Shown: piece by piece, positions 26,642-36,537 of the stretch
Position numbering within the stretch: the first letter of the stretch is position 1
Layout: each line of letters opens with the position of its first letter
NCBI GenBank assembly: GCA_934096265.1
Contig: CAKOLI010000003.1
Span: 18,701 to 82,700 of the forward strand
DNA from: an uncultured Bacilli bacterium
Lineage (GTDB): Bacteria > Bacillota_I > Bacilli_A > RF39 > UBA660
DNA length: 64,000 nucleotides
Direction of reading: 5' to 3'
Made by a program: the position numbers and the translations under genes
Notes under the pieces: model-generated
The model's input: only the letters and a program-made list of their open reading frames with translations
Databases searched by the model: none
What the model was told of the DNA's origin: nothing

Positions 26642-27305
26642 TAAATACAAATATACTTATGAAAGAACTGCTGATTATTGTTATAAAGGGACAGACGTTT
26701 TAATTAATAAATTAAATATTACAAATGATGAAGATTTATTTAATGCTGAAAGAGAACTTGTATCTTTAAGAACTTATGAATTAAATGAAAAACCATTAAA
26801 AGGTAATTTTGATTTTAAATATTTAAAAGATATTCATAAATATTTATTTCAAGATGTTTATAGATGGGCTGGAGATATAAGAAATTGTAATATTGCTAAA
26901 CAAGATTTATTCTGTTTAACAGAGCATATAGAATCATTTGGTAATGATGTATTTAATAAACTAAAAAAAGAAAAATATTTTGTGAATTATGATAACGAAA
27001 CAACCCTAGACAAATTAGTAGAACTATTTGCTGATATTAATGCCTTGCACCCTTTTCGTGAAGGCAATGGTAGAAGTCAAAGAGTATTTATAGAATCACT
27101 TGCTAAAATAAATGGAATATATTTAGATCTTACAAATGTATCTAAAATGGATATGATAGTTGCTAGTCATGATAGCATTAATGGAGATTATACAAAATTA
27201 AAAGATATGTTTAAAAAGAATAGTAAGGTTTTAAATGAAGAAGAAAGATTAGAATATATAAATATTTATTGCTCAAAAGAATTAAAACAATTATTAAATA
27301 ATTAG
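26634..27305 (+). CDS. fic: Fic family AMP-transferase toxin
   Basis: A 223-residue Fic protein. The catalytic motif HPFREGNGRSQR lies at residues 139-150, with the catalytic His, the phosphate-binding GNGR and the flap region upstream (YRWAGDIRNCNIAK). It would transfer AMP from ATP to a target protein. In VbhT/FicT relatives the targets are gyrase and topoisomerase IV. It is paired with the antitoxin at 26450-26641. Together they probably stabilise the element or act in defence. Confidence 0.93.
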   Translation: MDNKYKYTYERTADYCYKGTDVLINKLNITNDEDLFNAERELVSLRTYELNEKPLKGNFDFKYLKDIHKYLFQDVYRWAGDIRNCNIAKQDLFCLTEHIESFGNDVFNKLKKEKYFVNYDNETTLDKLVELFADINALHPFREGNGRSQRVFIESLAKINGIYLDLTNVSKMDMIVASHDSINGDYTKLKDMFKKNSKVLNEEERLEYINIYCSKELKQLLNN

Positions 27306-27323
27306 TATATCAGGAGGTTTAAA

Positions 27324-28175
27324 ATGGCAAGAACATTTAATATGTCACAATTTAAAAGTCAAATTAGACAAGCACAACATAAAGCAGAAAGACAACTTAA
27401 ACAAATTCAAAGAGATACTGAAAGAAAAATGAAAAATGAGATTAATAAAGTAGTTAATCAATATAATAGAGATGTTAGAAGAAATCAACAAAAGATCCAA
27501 TCGGAATTAAGAAAGTTAAATAGTTCTAATAAAATTAGGACAACTTATAATATTAGTGTCAAAACTTTAAATAATTCATACAATACGGTTGTTGAAAACT
27601 ATGATGAAGTTAATTCTACTGTTAAAGAAAAAGAATTTTTCAATTATATTGAGTCTGAAAATGCAAATAGTTTAAGTGTTGCTAACGCAATAGAAAACCC
27701 AGAGCTAGCAGAAAACATTAACGTTGAATTACAAGATAATGCTATAGGCGACAAATTGAAATCTCTTTCAAGTGATTTAAATAATAGATGGATAGGAGCT
27801 TTATACTCATTAAATCCAAATAATCCAGATGCAACAAGACATTTTTGCACTAGTACAAGAGAAATATTTACTGATATTTTTGAGAAGTATGCACTCGATA
27901 AAGATGTTTTTGATGTATTTCCTAATTGTGATAAGACAGATAGGGGTAATGCCACTAGAAGATCTAAAATAAAATATTTTCTATATAAAAAAGGAATAGA
28001 TTTAACAAATGCAGATGAATTTATTGATAATGATATAGATAATATTTTAGAACTATATCATACATTAAGTGACGGGACACATGGCGAGGCTGGAAGATAT
28101 TCAATGATACAATTAAAGTTGATAAAAAAACGCGTTGAGGATGGAATTAATTTTCTATGTGAAATAGTTGTTTAA
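27324..28175 (+). CDS. unknown protein with a C-terminal domain like pPIWI-associated nucleases
   Basis: A 283-residue protein. The first ~75 residues are a basic coiled coil (QAQHKAERQLKQIQRDTERK). The C-terminal ~130 residues (DATRHFCTSTREIFTDIF, then NCDKTDRGNATRRSKIKYFL and LSDGTHGEAGRYS) recall the family annotated predicted pPIWI-associating nuclease. This is from memory and not verified; no pPIWI gene is seen here. It lies 18 bases after fic behind AGGAGG, so it may be part of the same operon. Confidence 0.5.
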   Translation: MARTFNMSQFKSQIRQAQHKAERQLKQIQRDTERKMKNEINKVVNQYNRDVRRNQQKIQSELRKLNSSNKIRTTYNISVKTLNNSYNTVVENYDEVNSTVKEKEFFNYIESENANSLSVANAIENPELAENINVELQDNAIGDKLKSLSSDLNNRWIGALYSLNPNNPDATRHFCTSTREIFTDIFEKYALDKDVFDVFPNCDKTDRGNATRRSKIKYFLYKKGIDLTNADEFIDNDIDNILELYHTLSDGTHGEAGRYSMIQLKLIKKRVEDGINFLCEIVV

Positions 28176-28208
28176 AAAAATATGTTAAATATAATAATAA
28201 TTAAAACG

Positions 28209-28246
28209 AAATACTTTTTAGCGAAAGTATTTTTATTATGCTTAAA
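28209..28246 (+). repeat. hairpin repeat, copy 2 (terminator or oriT-like), upstream of mobV
   Basis: AAATACTTT (28209-28217) and AAAGTATTT (28224-28232) with loop TTAGCG, then TTATTATGCTTAAAA. Only a few bases differ from 26342-26379. It lies 22 bases before the relaxase start, where MobV oriT sites are commonly found. Confidence 0.65.
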
Positions 28247-28267
28247 AATAGAAAGGAAAATGATATT

Positions 28268-29611
28268 ATGAATTTAAATTATGCAATATTTAGAAGTGAG
28301 CCAATATTAACTATAAATGATTTAGCACAAATTGGATCACATAATAAAAGAGAGAAAAAAACTTATAATTCTAATCCAGATATAGATATAGAAAGAAGTA
28401 AAGATAATATGGAACTTATCCCCCTATCAGATAAATATGTTAAGGGGTTTTATAATGTATTAAAAGCTTATAAAAAAGAACATGAAGAAAGAATGAAAAC
28501 TGAACGAGAAGATAGAAAAAAGACATTTAAACAAATGCTAGATAAATCAAATAATGTTGTTGCTGATGAATTATTATTTACTGCTACAAACGAATTTTTC
28601 AAAGATATGACAAGAGAGGATATTAAAGATTGGGCTGATACTTGTATGGAGTTTGTTTATGAAGATTTAGGTTATACAAAAGAACAAGTTTTACATGCGA
28701 CAGTCCATTTAGATGAAAAAACACCACACATTCATTGTGTAGTAGTTCCATTGGTTAAAAAGTTTGATAAAAGAACTAATACAGAAAGATACACTATTTC
28801 TAAAAAGCAATATATCAAAGATAAAATTCACTTATCAGAATTACAAGATAAATACCATAAAAGATTAACAGATAAAGGGTATGATCTAGAAAGAGGTTTT
28901 AAAGGTAGTGATAGAAAACATATTAAAATCAAAGATTATAAAAAGATAAATAGAAAATTAGAAGGGAACTTAAATATTAGAAATAATAGACTTGATAAAG
29001 CAATTAATGAATTTGATGAAAAAATGAAAACCACTAAAAATATACCATTTAATAAAAATCAAGTTATAGTTAATAAAGATACTTTTGATACTATGAATAA
29101 AATAGTTAAAGAATCTAAAAAAGTTATAGAATTACAGCCTAAAATAAATGAGGTATTTAATGAAATTAATAGTTATGCTAGTGGGTACAAAACTCTTGAA
29201 AATGAAAATAAGAATATCAAACGAAAGGCACAAGTATTAGAGTATAAATGTAATCAACTTGAAAAGGAAAATAATAAATTAAATGAGAAAATAAAAAGAG
29301 TTATTAAAGCAATAAAACAATTCTTTAGAAAACTATTACAAATTGGTGCTGAATATATTAAGGGTTATGCTGAAGAAGAAGTTAAACAATATTATGATAA
29401 TAAAGATTTTAAAATGTTAGATGTAAAAGATGTTGCTAAAGGCACGCCAAGAGAAGATGAATTATTTGAATATGCTAATGTACCAGATCAATATAGAACT
29501 ATCAGAACACCTTTATATGACGATGAATGCGAAGACAATTATAATATCTATGATTATGAAGAATATGATGATGGAATAGATAAAGACGATGATATGGGTA
29601 TGAGTTTATAA
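28268..29611 (+). CDS. mobV: MobV-family relaxase
   Basis: A 447-residue mobilisation relaxase. The N-terminus MNLNYAIFRSEPI and the histidine motif HLDEKTPHIH (HxDExxPHxH) define the MobV/Pre family, which nicks oriT and leads single-stranded transfer. The middle and end are a long charged coiled coil. AAAGGA at 28252-28257 precedes ATG 28268, and that start fits family N-termini better than upstream codons. No coupling protein or type IV genes are seen, so transfer would need a helper. The hairpin at 28209-28232 is a candidate oriT. Confidence 0.93.
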   Translation: MNLNYAIFRSEPILTINDLAQIGSHNKREKKTYNSNPDIDIERSKDNMELIPLSDKYVKGFYNVLKAYKKEHEERMKTEREDRKKTFKQMLDKSNNVVADELLFTATNEFFKDMTREDIKDWADTCMEFVYEDLGYTKEQVLHATVHLDEKTPHIHCVVVPLVKKFDKRTNTERYTISKKQYIKDKIHLSELQDKYHKRLTDKGYDLERGFKGSDRKHIKIKDYKKINRKLEGNLNIRNNRLDKAINEFDEKMKTTKNIPFNKNQVIVNKDTFDTMNKIVKESKKVIELQPKINEVFNEINSYASGYKTLENENKNIKRKAQVLEYKCNQLEKENNKLNEKIKRVIKAIKQFFRKLLQIGAEYIKGYAEEEVKQYYDNKDFKMLDVKDVAKGTPREDELFEYANVPDQYRTIRTPLYDDECEDNYNIYDYEEYDDGIDKDDDMGMSL

Positions 29612-29716
29612 GATTACAGAGATAATGAACAAAAAAATTAAAAAGCATGATATAATTATATAAGATAGATGTTAAGTTTTCTATTAAAGAAAACATATAT
29701 TATGGAGTGGTTTGAA

Positions 29717-32700
29717 ATGAATAATAATTTATTAAATATTATTACTGGCAAAGATAGAAAAAGATATAATCAAATTATTCAATTAATAGATCAAAGAAAT
29801 TATAATGCATTATTTGATATGGATAGAGATCAAAGTTTTGGTTTGTCTAATCAAAAATATGTTGATAGGATTTTAGATAGAATTGGGCAAGAGGTTTCAA
29901 AGAATCCAGAATTTTTAATACAGATGAATCAATCCTATTATCATAGAGCTAATCATTTTAATGAATTTGCAATTAAATCAAATCCCAAAATTGTTGAAAG
30001 TTTTATAGAACAAAATATTTGGGGATCTGATAAATTAGTATCGATAGCTTTAGACAATGGCTATACCCCATCGAGTGATTATATTAATAGTCATCTTAGG
30101 TCATTTTCTAGTGCTGAGGTTATGGGAAAATTAGTTGATGGAGGATATAGACCAACTAATGAAATGATAGAAAGTTATAGTTACATGAGTATTTTTTCAA
30201 ATGAAGAATTGTTTATAAAAACCTTAGATTGGGGATTTGTTCCATCGTTGAATTTTGTAAATAGAACAAATTTATTAAATAATCCAAATTTGGTTGATAG
30301 AATACTTGATACTATAGAACTTACACCAGAAGTTATTAGTAGTGAGATTTTTTCTGGTAATGCAAAAGCACAACAAAAGATTATAAGTGAAAGACCAGAT
30401 TTGCTTTTAGGAATGAATTCTAGCAGTCCAGCTTTTGAACAATTTTGGATTGAAGCATTTAAGCAAAGATATGTACCAGAAGAGATTCTAAATGATTATT
30501 CAATAACTGGTAATTTATTACTTTTCTCTAAAGTTGTCAAGCAACATCCAGAAATGGTAAAGTATTGTCGATTATATGATAAATCAGAAAAAATAGATGA
30601 ACTTGCATTATGTATGGGATATGTTCCTAGTTTAAGTGATGTACAAAATAGTGAATATGTTAAGAAAAGTCCAAAATTAATGCAAGCATTAATACTTAGA
30701 AGACCAGAAGCAATTAAATATATTGAAACTAGACCTTTAAAAGGTGGTTATTCTTTGAAAATTCCACAAAATGAATTTTTTGATTTAGTTCGTTTGTCAC
30801 TTGATAATGGCTATATACCTACATTAAAAGATATAGAAGATAATCCTAGGTTGGCTGATAGTTTTGACATTATGAAAATTTTGGTACAAGAAAATCCTGA
30901 ATTGATAAATATAATTAGAGATGGCACTCCAAATAAAGAAGATCTATTAAAGATTGCTATTGAAAATGGATTTAATGGTACTATTATAGGTCAATATAGA
31001 GGAACTGATGATTCTTATGCAGACAGAGGTAGAAATATAAATGAATTATTGTACACAGAAACTGCAATAATGTATCAATTAGATAAAGGACAACAATTAA
31101 ATAATGGTATTCGATATGGTAATAATTATAGTATTAACCTTTATAATTATTTAATCAACAAAGGTTATCAAACAAAAGATATTATTAATTTGTTTAATGG
31201 CAGCTTTGAAACAATGAAAGAAATTATATCTAAAAACCCAGAATACATAACTATTTTAAGTAAAGACTTATCAAGAAAAGAAATTGATGAATTAGGTTTA
31301 CTTGCTATTCAAGGTGGCTATGTTCCAAAAATTGATGATGAAATATTTGGTTATGGATCTGAAACTGCAAAAATAATGGTTAGAACCTATCCGAGTTATT
31401 TAGAAAAAGTACAATTATTAGATCGTGTTGGAATTTTTAATGCTAAACCTTGTGAAGCATATGATGAAATATGTAAAATTTCTGCTGATGCAGGATTCTT
31501 GCCAGATGTTGAAAAAATGGGAAATGGTTATGGTGGTTCAACAACAACTGTCTATAATAGTAGTTATGATATTATGAAAAAAGCCATACCTTTAAAACCA
31601 GATTTAATCGAATCATGTAGTGTTGCAGATAAAAAACAATATGATGAATTATGTAGATTAGCCATATCTTATGGCTATGAGGCAACAAGTGAATATGCAT
31701 TAACTCACTGGGGAAGTAAGATGTGTTCTAATTATGATATCATGGCAAGATACATTGTTAATCATCCTAACTTCTTATTAAATGTTGAAATAACAAATTC
31801 AGATGAGATGTTAAAATTAATTGATATAGCAATAAATTCTGGATTAGAACTTAATCGTTTAAATCAAAATCAATTGCTTCAATTATTCTTATCTGTTGAT
31901 GAAACTAAATGGCCTAATTACTTAGATACTAATTCTATTGATTCTTTACAAAAGGCAAAAAAATTATATGCTAATAATGATGAAATTTCTAAGACAGTAA
32001 ACCTAAGGTTTTTGTCAGATGAAATAACTAGTCGTTTTACAAAAGCTCAAGTTGAAATACTATCTTGTTATCCAAAGTTACAAGAAAAAATATTAAAATT
32101 ATCTCCTAATAGTTCTGGAGCTAAAATAATTTATGAATTAGTAGATAAATATAAGGATAATTTAGAGTGGATTCCTATTTTAGAAAAATCTTTAGATAAT
32201 ATAAATTCTTCTGAATATGCTAATTTACTTTCATCAATACATGGTAAAGAGTTATCATCAGAAGAAAAAGAGAATTTAATGTATTTATTAATGACAAATA
32301 ATCATTTAGATATTTCTAGTTTTGAAGAATTAAAAAATATAGATTCTGTAAGAGAAAATTATATAAATATGCTTATAGAAAGAAATACTCTAGGTAGTTT
32401 AAAAACTGCTTATTTTGAAAAGATTTTTGGTATTGATTTAGCAACAGCTATTAATTTAGTAAATTTATATGGTAAAAGTTTAGAAAGCAGTACAATAGAT
32501 TCTCTAGATGAAAAAAGTAGATCAGAATTTATTTTGCTTGAGAATATGAAAAAAATTATTGGTTTAAATAATCTAGATGTTTTAAAATATTATGTTGAAA
32601 ATATTAACCCTGAATTTGTAGTTAAACCAGATTTAATGGTTACTTATGAAGCAAGGTTAAAATACTTATTTACTCAAGAATTTAATAAAAGTTTTACTAA

Positions 32701-34648
32701 ACCACTTCCAGAAGACAAAGTTATTAGTAATATAAATGGTGAGCAAGATTTAGATATTTATTTAGCAGCTGGTCGTGATGGAAAAAAGAAATGTAGAATG
32801 ATGATAACTTCTATTGGTGCTTATACAAGTATGGAAGAACCAGACGATTATTATGCTAGTTGGAATGTCGATAAAATAGCATCACATGGTTGTTGTTGTA
32901 GTTATGTAGGTGAGAAAAATTTTGGTACTGCAGAAGTAAAATATTGTTGTTTAGGGTTTACAGATTATGAGTTAGGTGCATTACAATTATCTGGGCCTTA
33001 TGATTTATGTTCTGCATCAACAAAAGATAGTTATCAAATATCTTCAATGTATTCATCAATGTATTTATTACCAGATGATGTTTTAGGTTATACTAGACAT
33101 ACACATAACGAAACTGTCTGGGAAAGAAGAAGCATTTCTGGTGATGCTATGTTTAAAAAACAGCCATCTTATATAGTTTATTTTGTAGATAATTTTGAAG
33201 ATAGGCTAAGTGATCCAGAAGCGATGAAACAATGGGAATCTGTTAAAAAAGCAGCATCTAACTTTTCTATTGAGGTTGATGGCATTAAGAAATCTTTACC
33301 TATTATGGTTGTTGAAAGAGAAAAAATAGCAAAATCTCAACTTGAAATAATTCAAAATATATTAAACGAATTTAAAACTACTTTAGATTCAAAATTAATA
33401 AAAGATATTATATCAGATTATGAAAGTAACTATGCAGGTAATAGAGAATATCATCTTAATATATCTGAAAAGTATTTTCCAAAACATGAGCAATTATCAG
33501 ATAGTGTTGTTGGTGAAATTATAGAAACAATAGAAAAAATATATACAACTGAGCCTAATATTGCAATTGACTGTATTTATGAATTAGAAAAAGCAGTTAG
33601 AAATGAACAAGAGAAATATAATAATACTCAACATGGAGTTGGGCAATCACTACCATCTTTCAATATTGAAGAAGCATTAATCGATATTAACAGATTAAAA
33701 TCATCATTTAAAATAAGTATGGATTCAACCTTAGTTATGGTCAATAATAGTGATGGTAATGAAAGACAATTTGAAAGAAGTGATATTTCTACCATTGATC
33801 AAGCAATTCTTGATACACAATTATCTTCTTCTGATGTTATGAGTGCATTAACCGATAGTAGATTATCTACTTCACTAGTTATGTATGAAAATGAAATCAA
33901 AGAAGAAAATGTAAATGGTAGATTAAAAGTTCATGGACAAAGACATATAAAAAATGTTTTGCTGTACTCTACATTAATTGGACAATCTGTTGTTCAAGAT
34001 AAACATGATTTAGATTTAATAATGCTATCTGCTAAATATCATGATATAGGTAGAAAAACTGATGCTTATGAAGAACATGCTGAAGCAAGTGCAAAAATTG
34101 CTATTGAGAAATTAAAGGATAAATGTTCTCCAGAAGATTTATCAATAATCAGTACCATAATTGAATTTCATGAAACACCAAGAAATGTTGCTAATGTTGA
34201 TGAATTATTTGTTTCAATGGCTCGAAAAAATGGTATTACTGATAATCAAATACCAAGAGTAAGACAAATGGCTGAAGTATTAAAAGATGCAGATGCACTT
34301 GACAGAACTAGATTTATTAACAAAGCACGATTAAATCCAGAATTTTTACAATATGGTGTTTCAAAACAATTAATAAAGTTTGCATCATCACTACAAGAAA
34401 CTTATGCAATTTATGATTTAAAAGAATTTCATTGTGATGAAGCAATAGGTATTTTATTACAAACTTATACCCCACAAGAAGTTTTAAGAACTATTAGACA
34501 TAGTACTAGAGAAAATTTAAGAAATGAGGATATTCAAAGTTTTATAAATTCTTGGGCAAGTTCAAGTATGAAAAGAACTGATGAATTAGAATCAATGTTA
34601 AGTGAAAATGGCATTGGTAAAGAGGAAGGAGTTAAACATGGAAAATAA
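29717..34648 (+). CDS. giant helical-repeat protein with Cys-rich module and C-terminal HD domain
   Basis: A 1643-residue protein (start at 29717 after GGAGTGG). Residues ~40-700 contain degenerate helical repeats of the type DELCRLAISYGYEATSE followed by NYDIMARYIVNHPNFL, an ankyrin-like or solenoid pattern. Near residues 1056-1080 is a Cys-rich stretch (HGCCCSYVG, then KYCCLGF) inside a compact domain ending in RHTHNETVWERR. Residues ~1400-1530 form an HD phosphohydrolase (HGQRHIKNV, KYHDIGRK, LKDADALDR). No signal peptide is seen. It is the largest cargo gene of the element. Function unknown; nucleotide hydrolysis is a plausible activity. Confidence 0.75.
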   Translation: MNNNLLNIITGKDRKRYNQIIQLIDQRNYNALFDMDRDQSFGLSNQKYVDRILDRIGQEVSKNPEFLIQMNQSYYHRANHFNEFAIKSNPKIVESFIEQNIWGSDKLVSIALDNGYTPSSDYINSHLRSFSSAEVMGKLVDGGYRPTNEMIESYSYMSIFSNEELFIKTLDWGFVPSLNFVNRTNLLNNPNLVDRILDTIELTPEVISSEIFSGNAKAQQKIISERPDLLLGMNSSSPAFEQFWIEAFKQRYVPEEILNDYSITGNLLLFSKVVKQHPEMVKYCRLYDKSEKIDELALCMGYVPSLSDVQNSEYVKKSPKLMQALILRRPEAIKYIETRPLKGGYSLKIPQNEFFDLVRLSLDNGYIPTLKDIEDNPRLADSFDIMKILVQENPELINIIRDGTPNKEDLLKIAIENGFNGTIIGQYRGTDDSYADRGRNINELLYTETAIMYQLDKGQQLNNGIRYGNNYSINLYNYLINKGYQTKDIINLFNGSFETMKEIISKNPEYITILSKDLSRKEIDELGLLAIQGGYVPKIDDEIFGYGSETAKIMVRTYPSYLEKVQLLDRVGIFNAKPCEAYDEICKISADAGFLPDVEKMGNGYGGSTTTVYNSSYDIMKKAIPLKPDLIESCSVADKKQYDELCRLAISYGYEATSEYALTHWGSKMCSNYDIMARYIVNHPNFLLNVEITNSDEMLKLIDIAINSGLELNRLNQNQLLQLFLSVDETKWPNYLDTNSIDSLQKAKKLYANNDEISKTVNLRFLSDEITSRFTKAQVEILSCYPKLQEKILKLSPNSSGAKIIYELVDKYKDNLEWIPILEKSLDNINSSEYANLLSSIHGKELSSEEKENLMYLLMTNNHLDISSFEELKNIDSVRENYINMLIERNTLGSLKTAYFEKIFGIDLATAINLVNLYGKSLESSTIDSLDEKSRSEFILLENMKKIIGLNNLDVLKYYVENINPEFVVKPDLMVTYEARLKYLFTQEFNKSFTKPLPEDKVISNINGEQDLDIYLAAGRDGKKKCRMMITSIGAYTSMEEPDDYYASWNVDKIASHGCCCSYVGEKNFGTAEVKYCCLGFTDYELGALQLSGPYDLCSASTKDSYQISSMYSSMYLLPDDVLGYTRHTHNETVWERRSISGDAMFKKQPSYIVYFVDNFEDRLSDPEAMKQWESVKKAASNFSIEVDGIKKSLPIMVVEREKIAKSQLEIIQNILNEFKTTLDSKLIKDIISDYESNYAGNREYHLNISEKYFPKHEQLSDSVVGEIIETIEKIYTTEPNIAIDCIYELEKAVRNEQEKYNNTQHGVGQSLPSFNIEEALIDINRLKSSFKISMDSTLVMVNNSDGNERQFERSDISTIDQAILDTQLSSSDVMSALTDSRLSTSLVMYENEIKEENVNGRLKVHGQRHIKNVLLYSTLIGQSVVQDKHDLDLIMLSAKYHDIGRKTDAYEEHAEASAKIAIEKLKDKCSPEDLSIISTIIEFHETPRNVANVDELFVSMARKNGITDNQIPRVRQMAEVLKDADALDRTRFINKARLNPEFLQYGVSKQLIKFASSLQETYAIYDLKEFHCDEAIGILLQTYTPQEVLRTIRHSTRENLRNEDIQSFINSWASSSMKRTDELESMLSENGIGKEEGVKHGK

Positions 34649-34844
34649 TGATTTAAAAGGACAAGAAATTTTAAATAAGGAAGAATCTGTCATTGGACAA
34701 GAACAAGTATCAAATTCCATAAATGAACCAACTTTTAACCAAAATTTAACAAATGAGCAAAAATTAGAATATCTTAGTAAATTAATACAAGATGCAGAAC
34801 AAAATTTAGAATCGAATGGTATAAGTAAAAAATTAATCAAATAA
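34638..34844 (+). CDS. 68-residue hydrophilic protein, unknown
   Basis: A small acidic, Asn/Gln-rich protein (MENNDLKGQEILNKEES). Its start overlaps the end of the giant gene by 11 bases, with AGGAAGGAG upstream, so the two are translationally coupled. A helper or neutralising partner of the giant protein is possible but unproven. Confidence 0.6.
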   Translation: MENNDLKGQEILNKEESVIGQEQVSNSINEPTFNQNLTNEQKLEYLSKLIQDAEQNLESNGISKKLIK

Positions 34845-35258
34845 TCTAAAAAAACGAAAATTCAAAAGAAATTACATAACTAATGAATTTTCGCTTTAAA
34901 AACTATATCAGACGATATAGTAACCTACTACGCTATTGGCAGAGTCAATAACAGTGGGCAAAGGGATTACCCCCTTTTGAAACCCCATTTAAGCAACATA
35001 CCACAAACTAATTGTAAGTGGTATTGCTGTCTTTTTATTTAAAACAAGTTTAAATAAAAAAAAGATACGCTCATAAATATTCTATACAAATATTAATTTG
35101 TGTTGCGTATCTTTTAATGAAAAATAATCTTAATGGTTAATCTTACGAAAGGCCAAAAAGATTATTCTTTTCTTTTGCTAATGCAAAAGTATTGATGAAT
35201 AAAATTGCTTTTCCCACTTTCATTTTTACTATCGTAAAAACAAAACTTGTTCGCAATT
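34845..35258. ncRNA. gene-free region with several strong hairpins (candidate structured RNA or oriT)
   Basis: This 414-base gap between convergent genes holds a hairpin at 34902-34921 (ACTATAT/ATATAGT), an AAAGGG/CCCCTTTT hairpin at 34960-34978, and a long stem of AGCAACATACCAC with GTGGTATTGCT near 34993-35028 followed by a T run. An 11-base inverted repeat also joins about 35060-35070 and 35105-35115 (AAAGATACGC/GCGTATCTTT). Some are terminators for the flanking genes. Their density is more than two terminators need. Confidence 0.45.
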
Positions 35259-35864
35259 TTATTCTTCTTTATCTATAATTTTTCCTGTAATAGAACTATA
35301 TTTTACATTAGATTTAATTTCTATTTTAGGAAAAACACCTTTATCAAATGCTGGATATTTTGATTTATCAAATTTCTCTAAATTTGGTCTAATCATTGGG
35401 ATTAATTCCTTTAATCTTTCAAGTACCTCATCATTTGATATTTCTTTATTAGATATTTTTGATAATTCTAATTTATCAATTAAATCAGCAATTCCACCTT
35501 TAATAGAAAAGTCAACTTTTCTTCTATCATCAATATAACCTAAAACATCAAAATAAAAATTTCTAAATTCTTGTATTTGATTTTGATAATCCTTTGTTGA
35601 TCTTCTATCGGTAAAATCTTGTCCCCAATTTATTTCTATATCATTGTATCCAGCAAGTTTCATTAAATCAACCATACTTAAATTTAATGTTTCAGCAATA
35701 CCTTTTAAATATAAAACATTGGGTTTTAGTCTTTTACCAGCTTCTATACGAGATATTTCAGCACAATCCATATTAGCCCTACGAGATAATTCTCTTTGTG
35801 AAATACCAACTTTTTCTCTTGCTGCAGCAATAACTTTTCCTAGCTCAGTAGTAGTCTTTTTCAT
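35259..35864 (-). CDS. XRE-family transcriptional regulator
   Basis: A 201-residue protein with an N-terminal Cro/CI-type helix-turn-helix (IAAAREKVGISQRELSRRAN, then DCAEISRIEAGKRLKPN, residues ~9-45) and a C-terminal domain of unknown fold. It is divergent from the HTH genes starting at 36034. The gap between them holds a good promoter (35949-35977), so it likely represses that promoter and its own, controlling the LSR module. Confidence 0.88.
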   Translation of the reverse strand: MKKTTTELGKVIAAAREKVGISQRELSRRANMDCAEISRIEAGKRLKPNVLYLKGIAETLNLSMVDLMKLAGYNDIEINWGQDFTDRRSTKDYQNQIQEFRNFYFDVLGYIDDRRKVDFSIKGGIADLIDKLELSKISNKEISNDEVLERLKELIPMIRPNLEKFDKSKYPAFDKGVFPKIEIKSNVKYSSITGKIIDKEE

Positions 35865-35948
35865 AATTTTTAACCACCTTTCTTTGTTTCAACTGATATA
35901 ACTATATCACAGAGTGATGAAAAAGTCAACAAAATTGTAATTACAGTA

Positions 35949-35977
35949 TTGACAAACTCATAACCACATGATAAACT
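35949..35977 (+). promoter_or_regulatory. putative sigma-A promoter for the HTH-LSR operon
   Basis: TTGACA at 35949-35954 and TAAACT at 35972-35977, 17 bases apart. It lies between the divergent XRE gene and 36034, a natural operator position. Confidence 0.6.
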
Positions 35978-36033
35978 AGTGTTAGTTTTTGATGTAAAAC
36001 TCATCAAGGCAACAGAAAGGAGGGAATTTATGA

Positions 36034-36291
36034 ATGAAGATTAGACATCTAGAAGTTGCAGATAGTATTTGGAAAGATAAAAGAATTCCAAAAGAAACGA
36101 AATTGATCTACTCGTATATTTATACTAAAGGATTTGAAAGATTACTTACAGATATAAATGTTGGAGAGATTCAGAGAGTGGTAAACATCACAAATGTTGG
36201 TTTGAGAAAAAGTCTTAAAATATTAGAACAATTAAAATATCTAATGTATAATGAATACTCAAATGGAATGTACACAATAACACTTAACTAG
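36034..36291 (+). CDS. small winged-helix-like protein
   Basis: An 85-residue protein (KIRHLEVADSIWKDKRIPKE, then TNVGLRKSLKILEQLKYLM) that resembles the helix-turn-helix part of plasmid or phage replication-type proteins, like the longer HTH gene at 36538. AAAGGAGGG lies upstream. A competing ATG four bases earlier is closed by a stop after four codons. Probably element control. Confidence 0.6.
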   Translation: MKIRHLEVADSIWKDKRIPKETKLIYSYIYTKGFERLLTDINVGEIQRVVNITNVGLRKSLKILEQLKYLMYNEYSNGMYTITLN

Positions 36292-36537
36292 AAAAGTAAC
36301 AATGAACGCTAGTTATAAGAGGCTCGGTAAGATATTAATGCTTATATCAGAACCTATCTTATAGAAATATAAGATGAATACAAATTTGAACTATAACATA
36401 TTTCAAAGAACAAATTAAGTATTAAGGGGTTAAAAATATGTGTGTTATAGCTCAAACTATTACTAATGGAGACTTAGTTCTTCATAGGCATATTGCGTCC
36501 TTAAACACCAGAAACTATATTTTGAAGGATGGGATAT

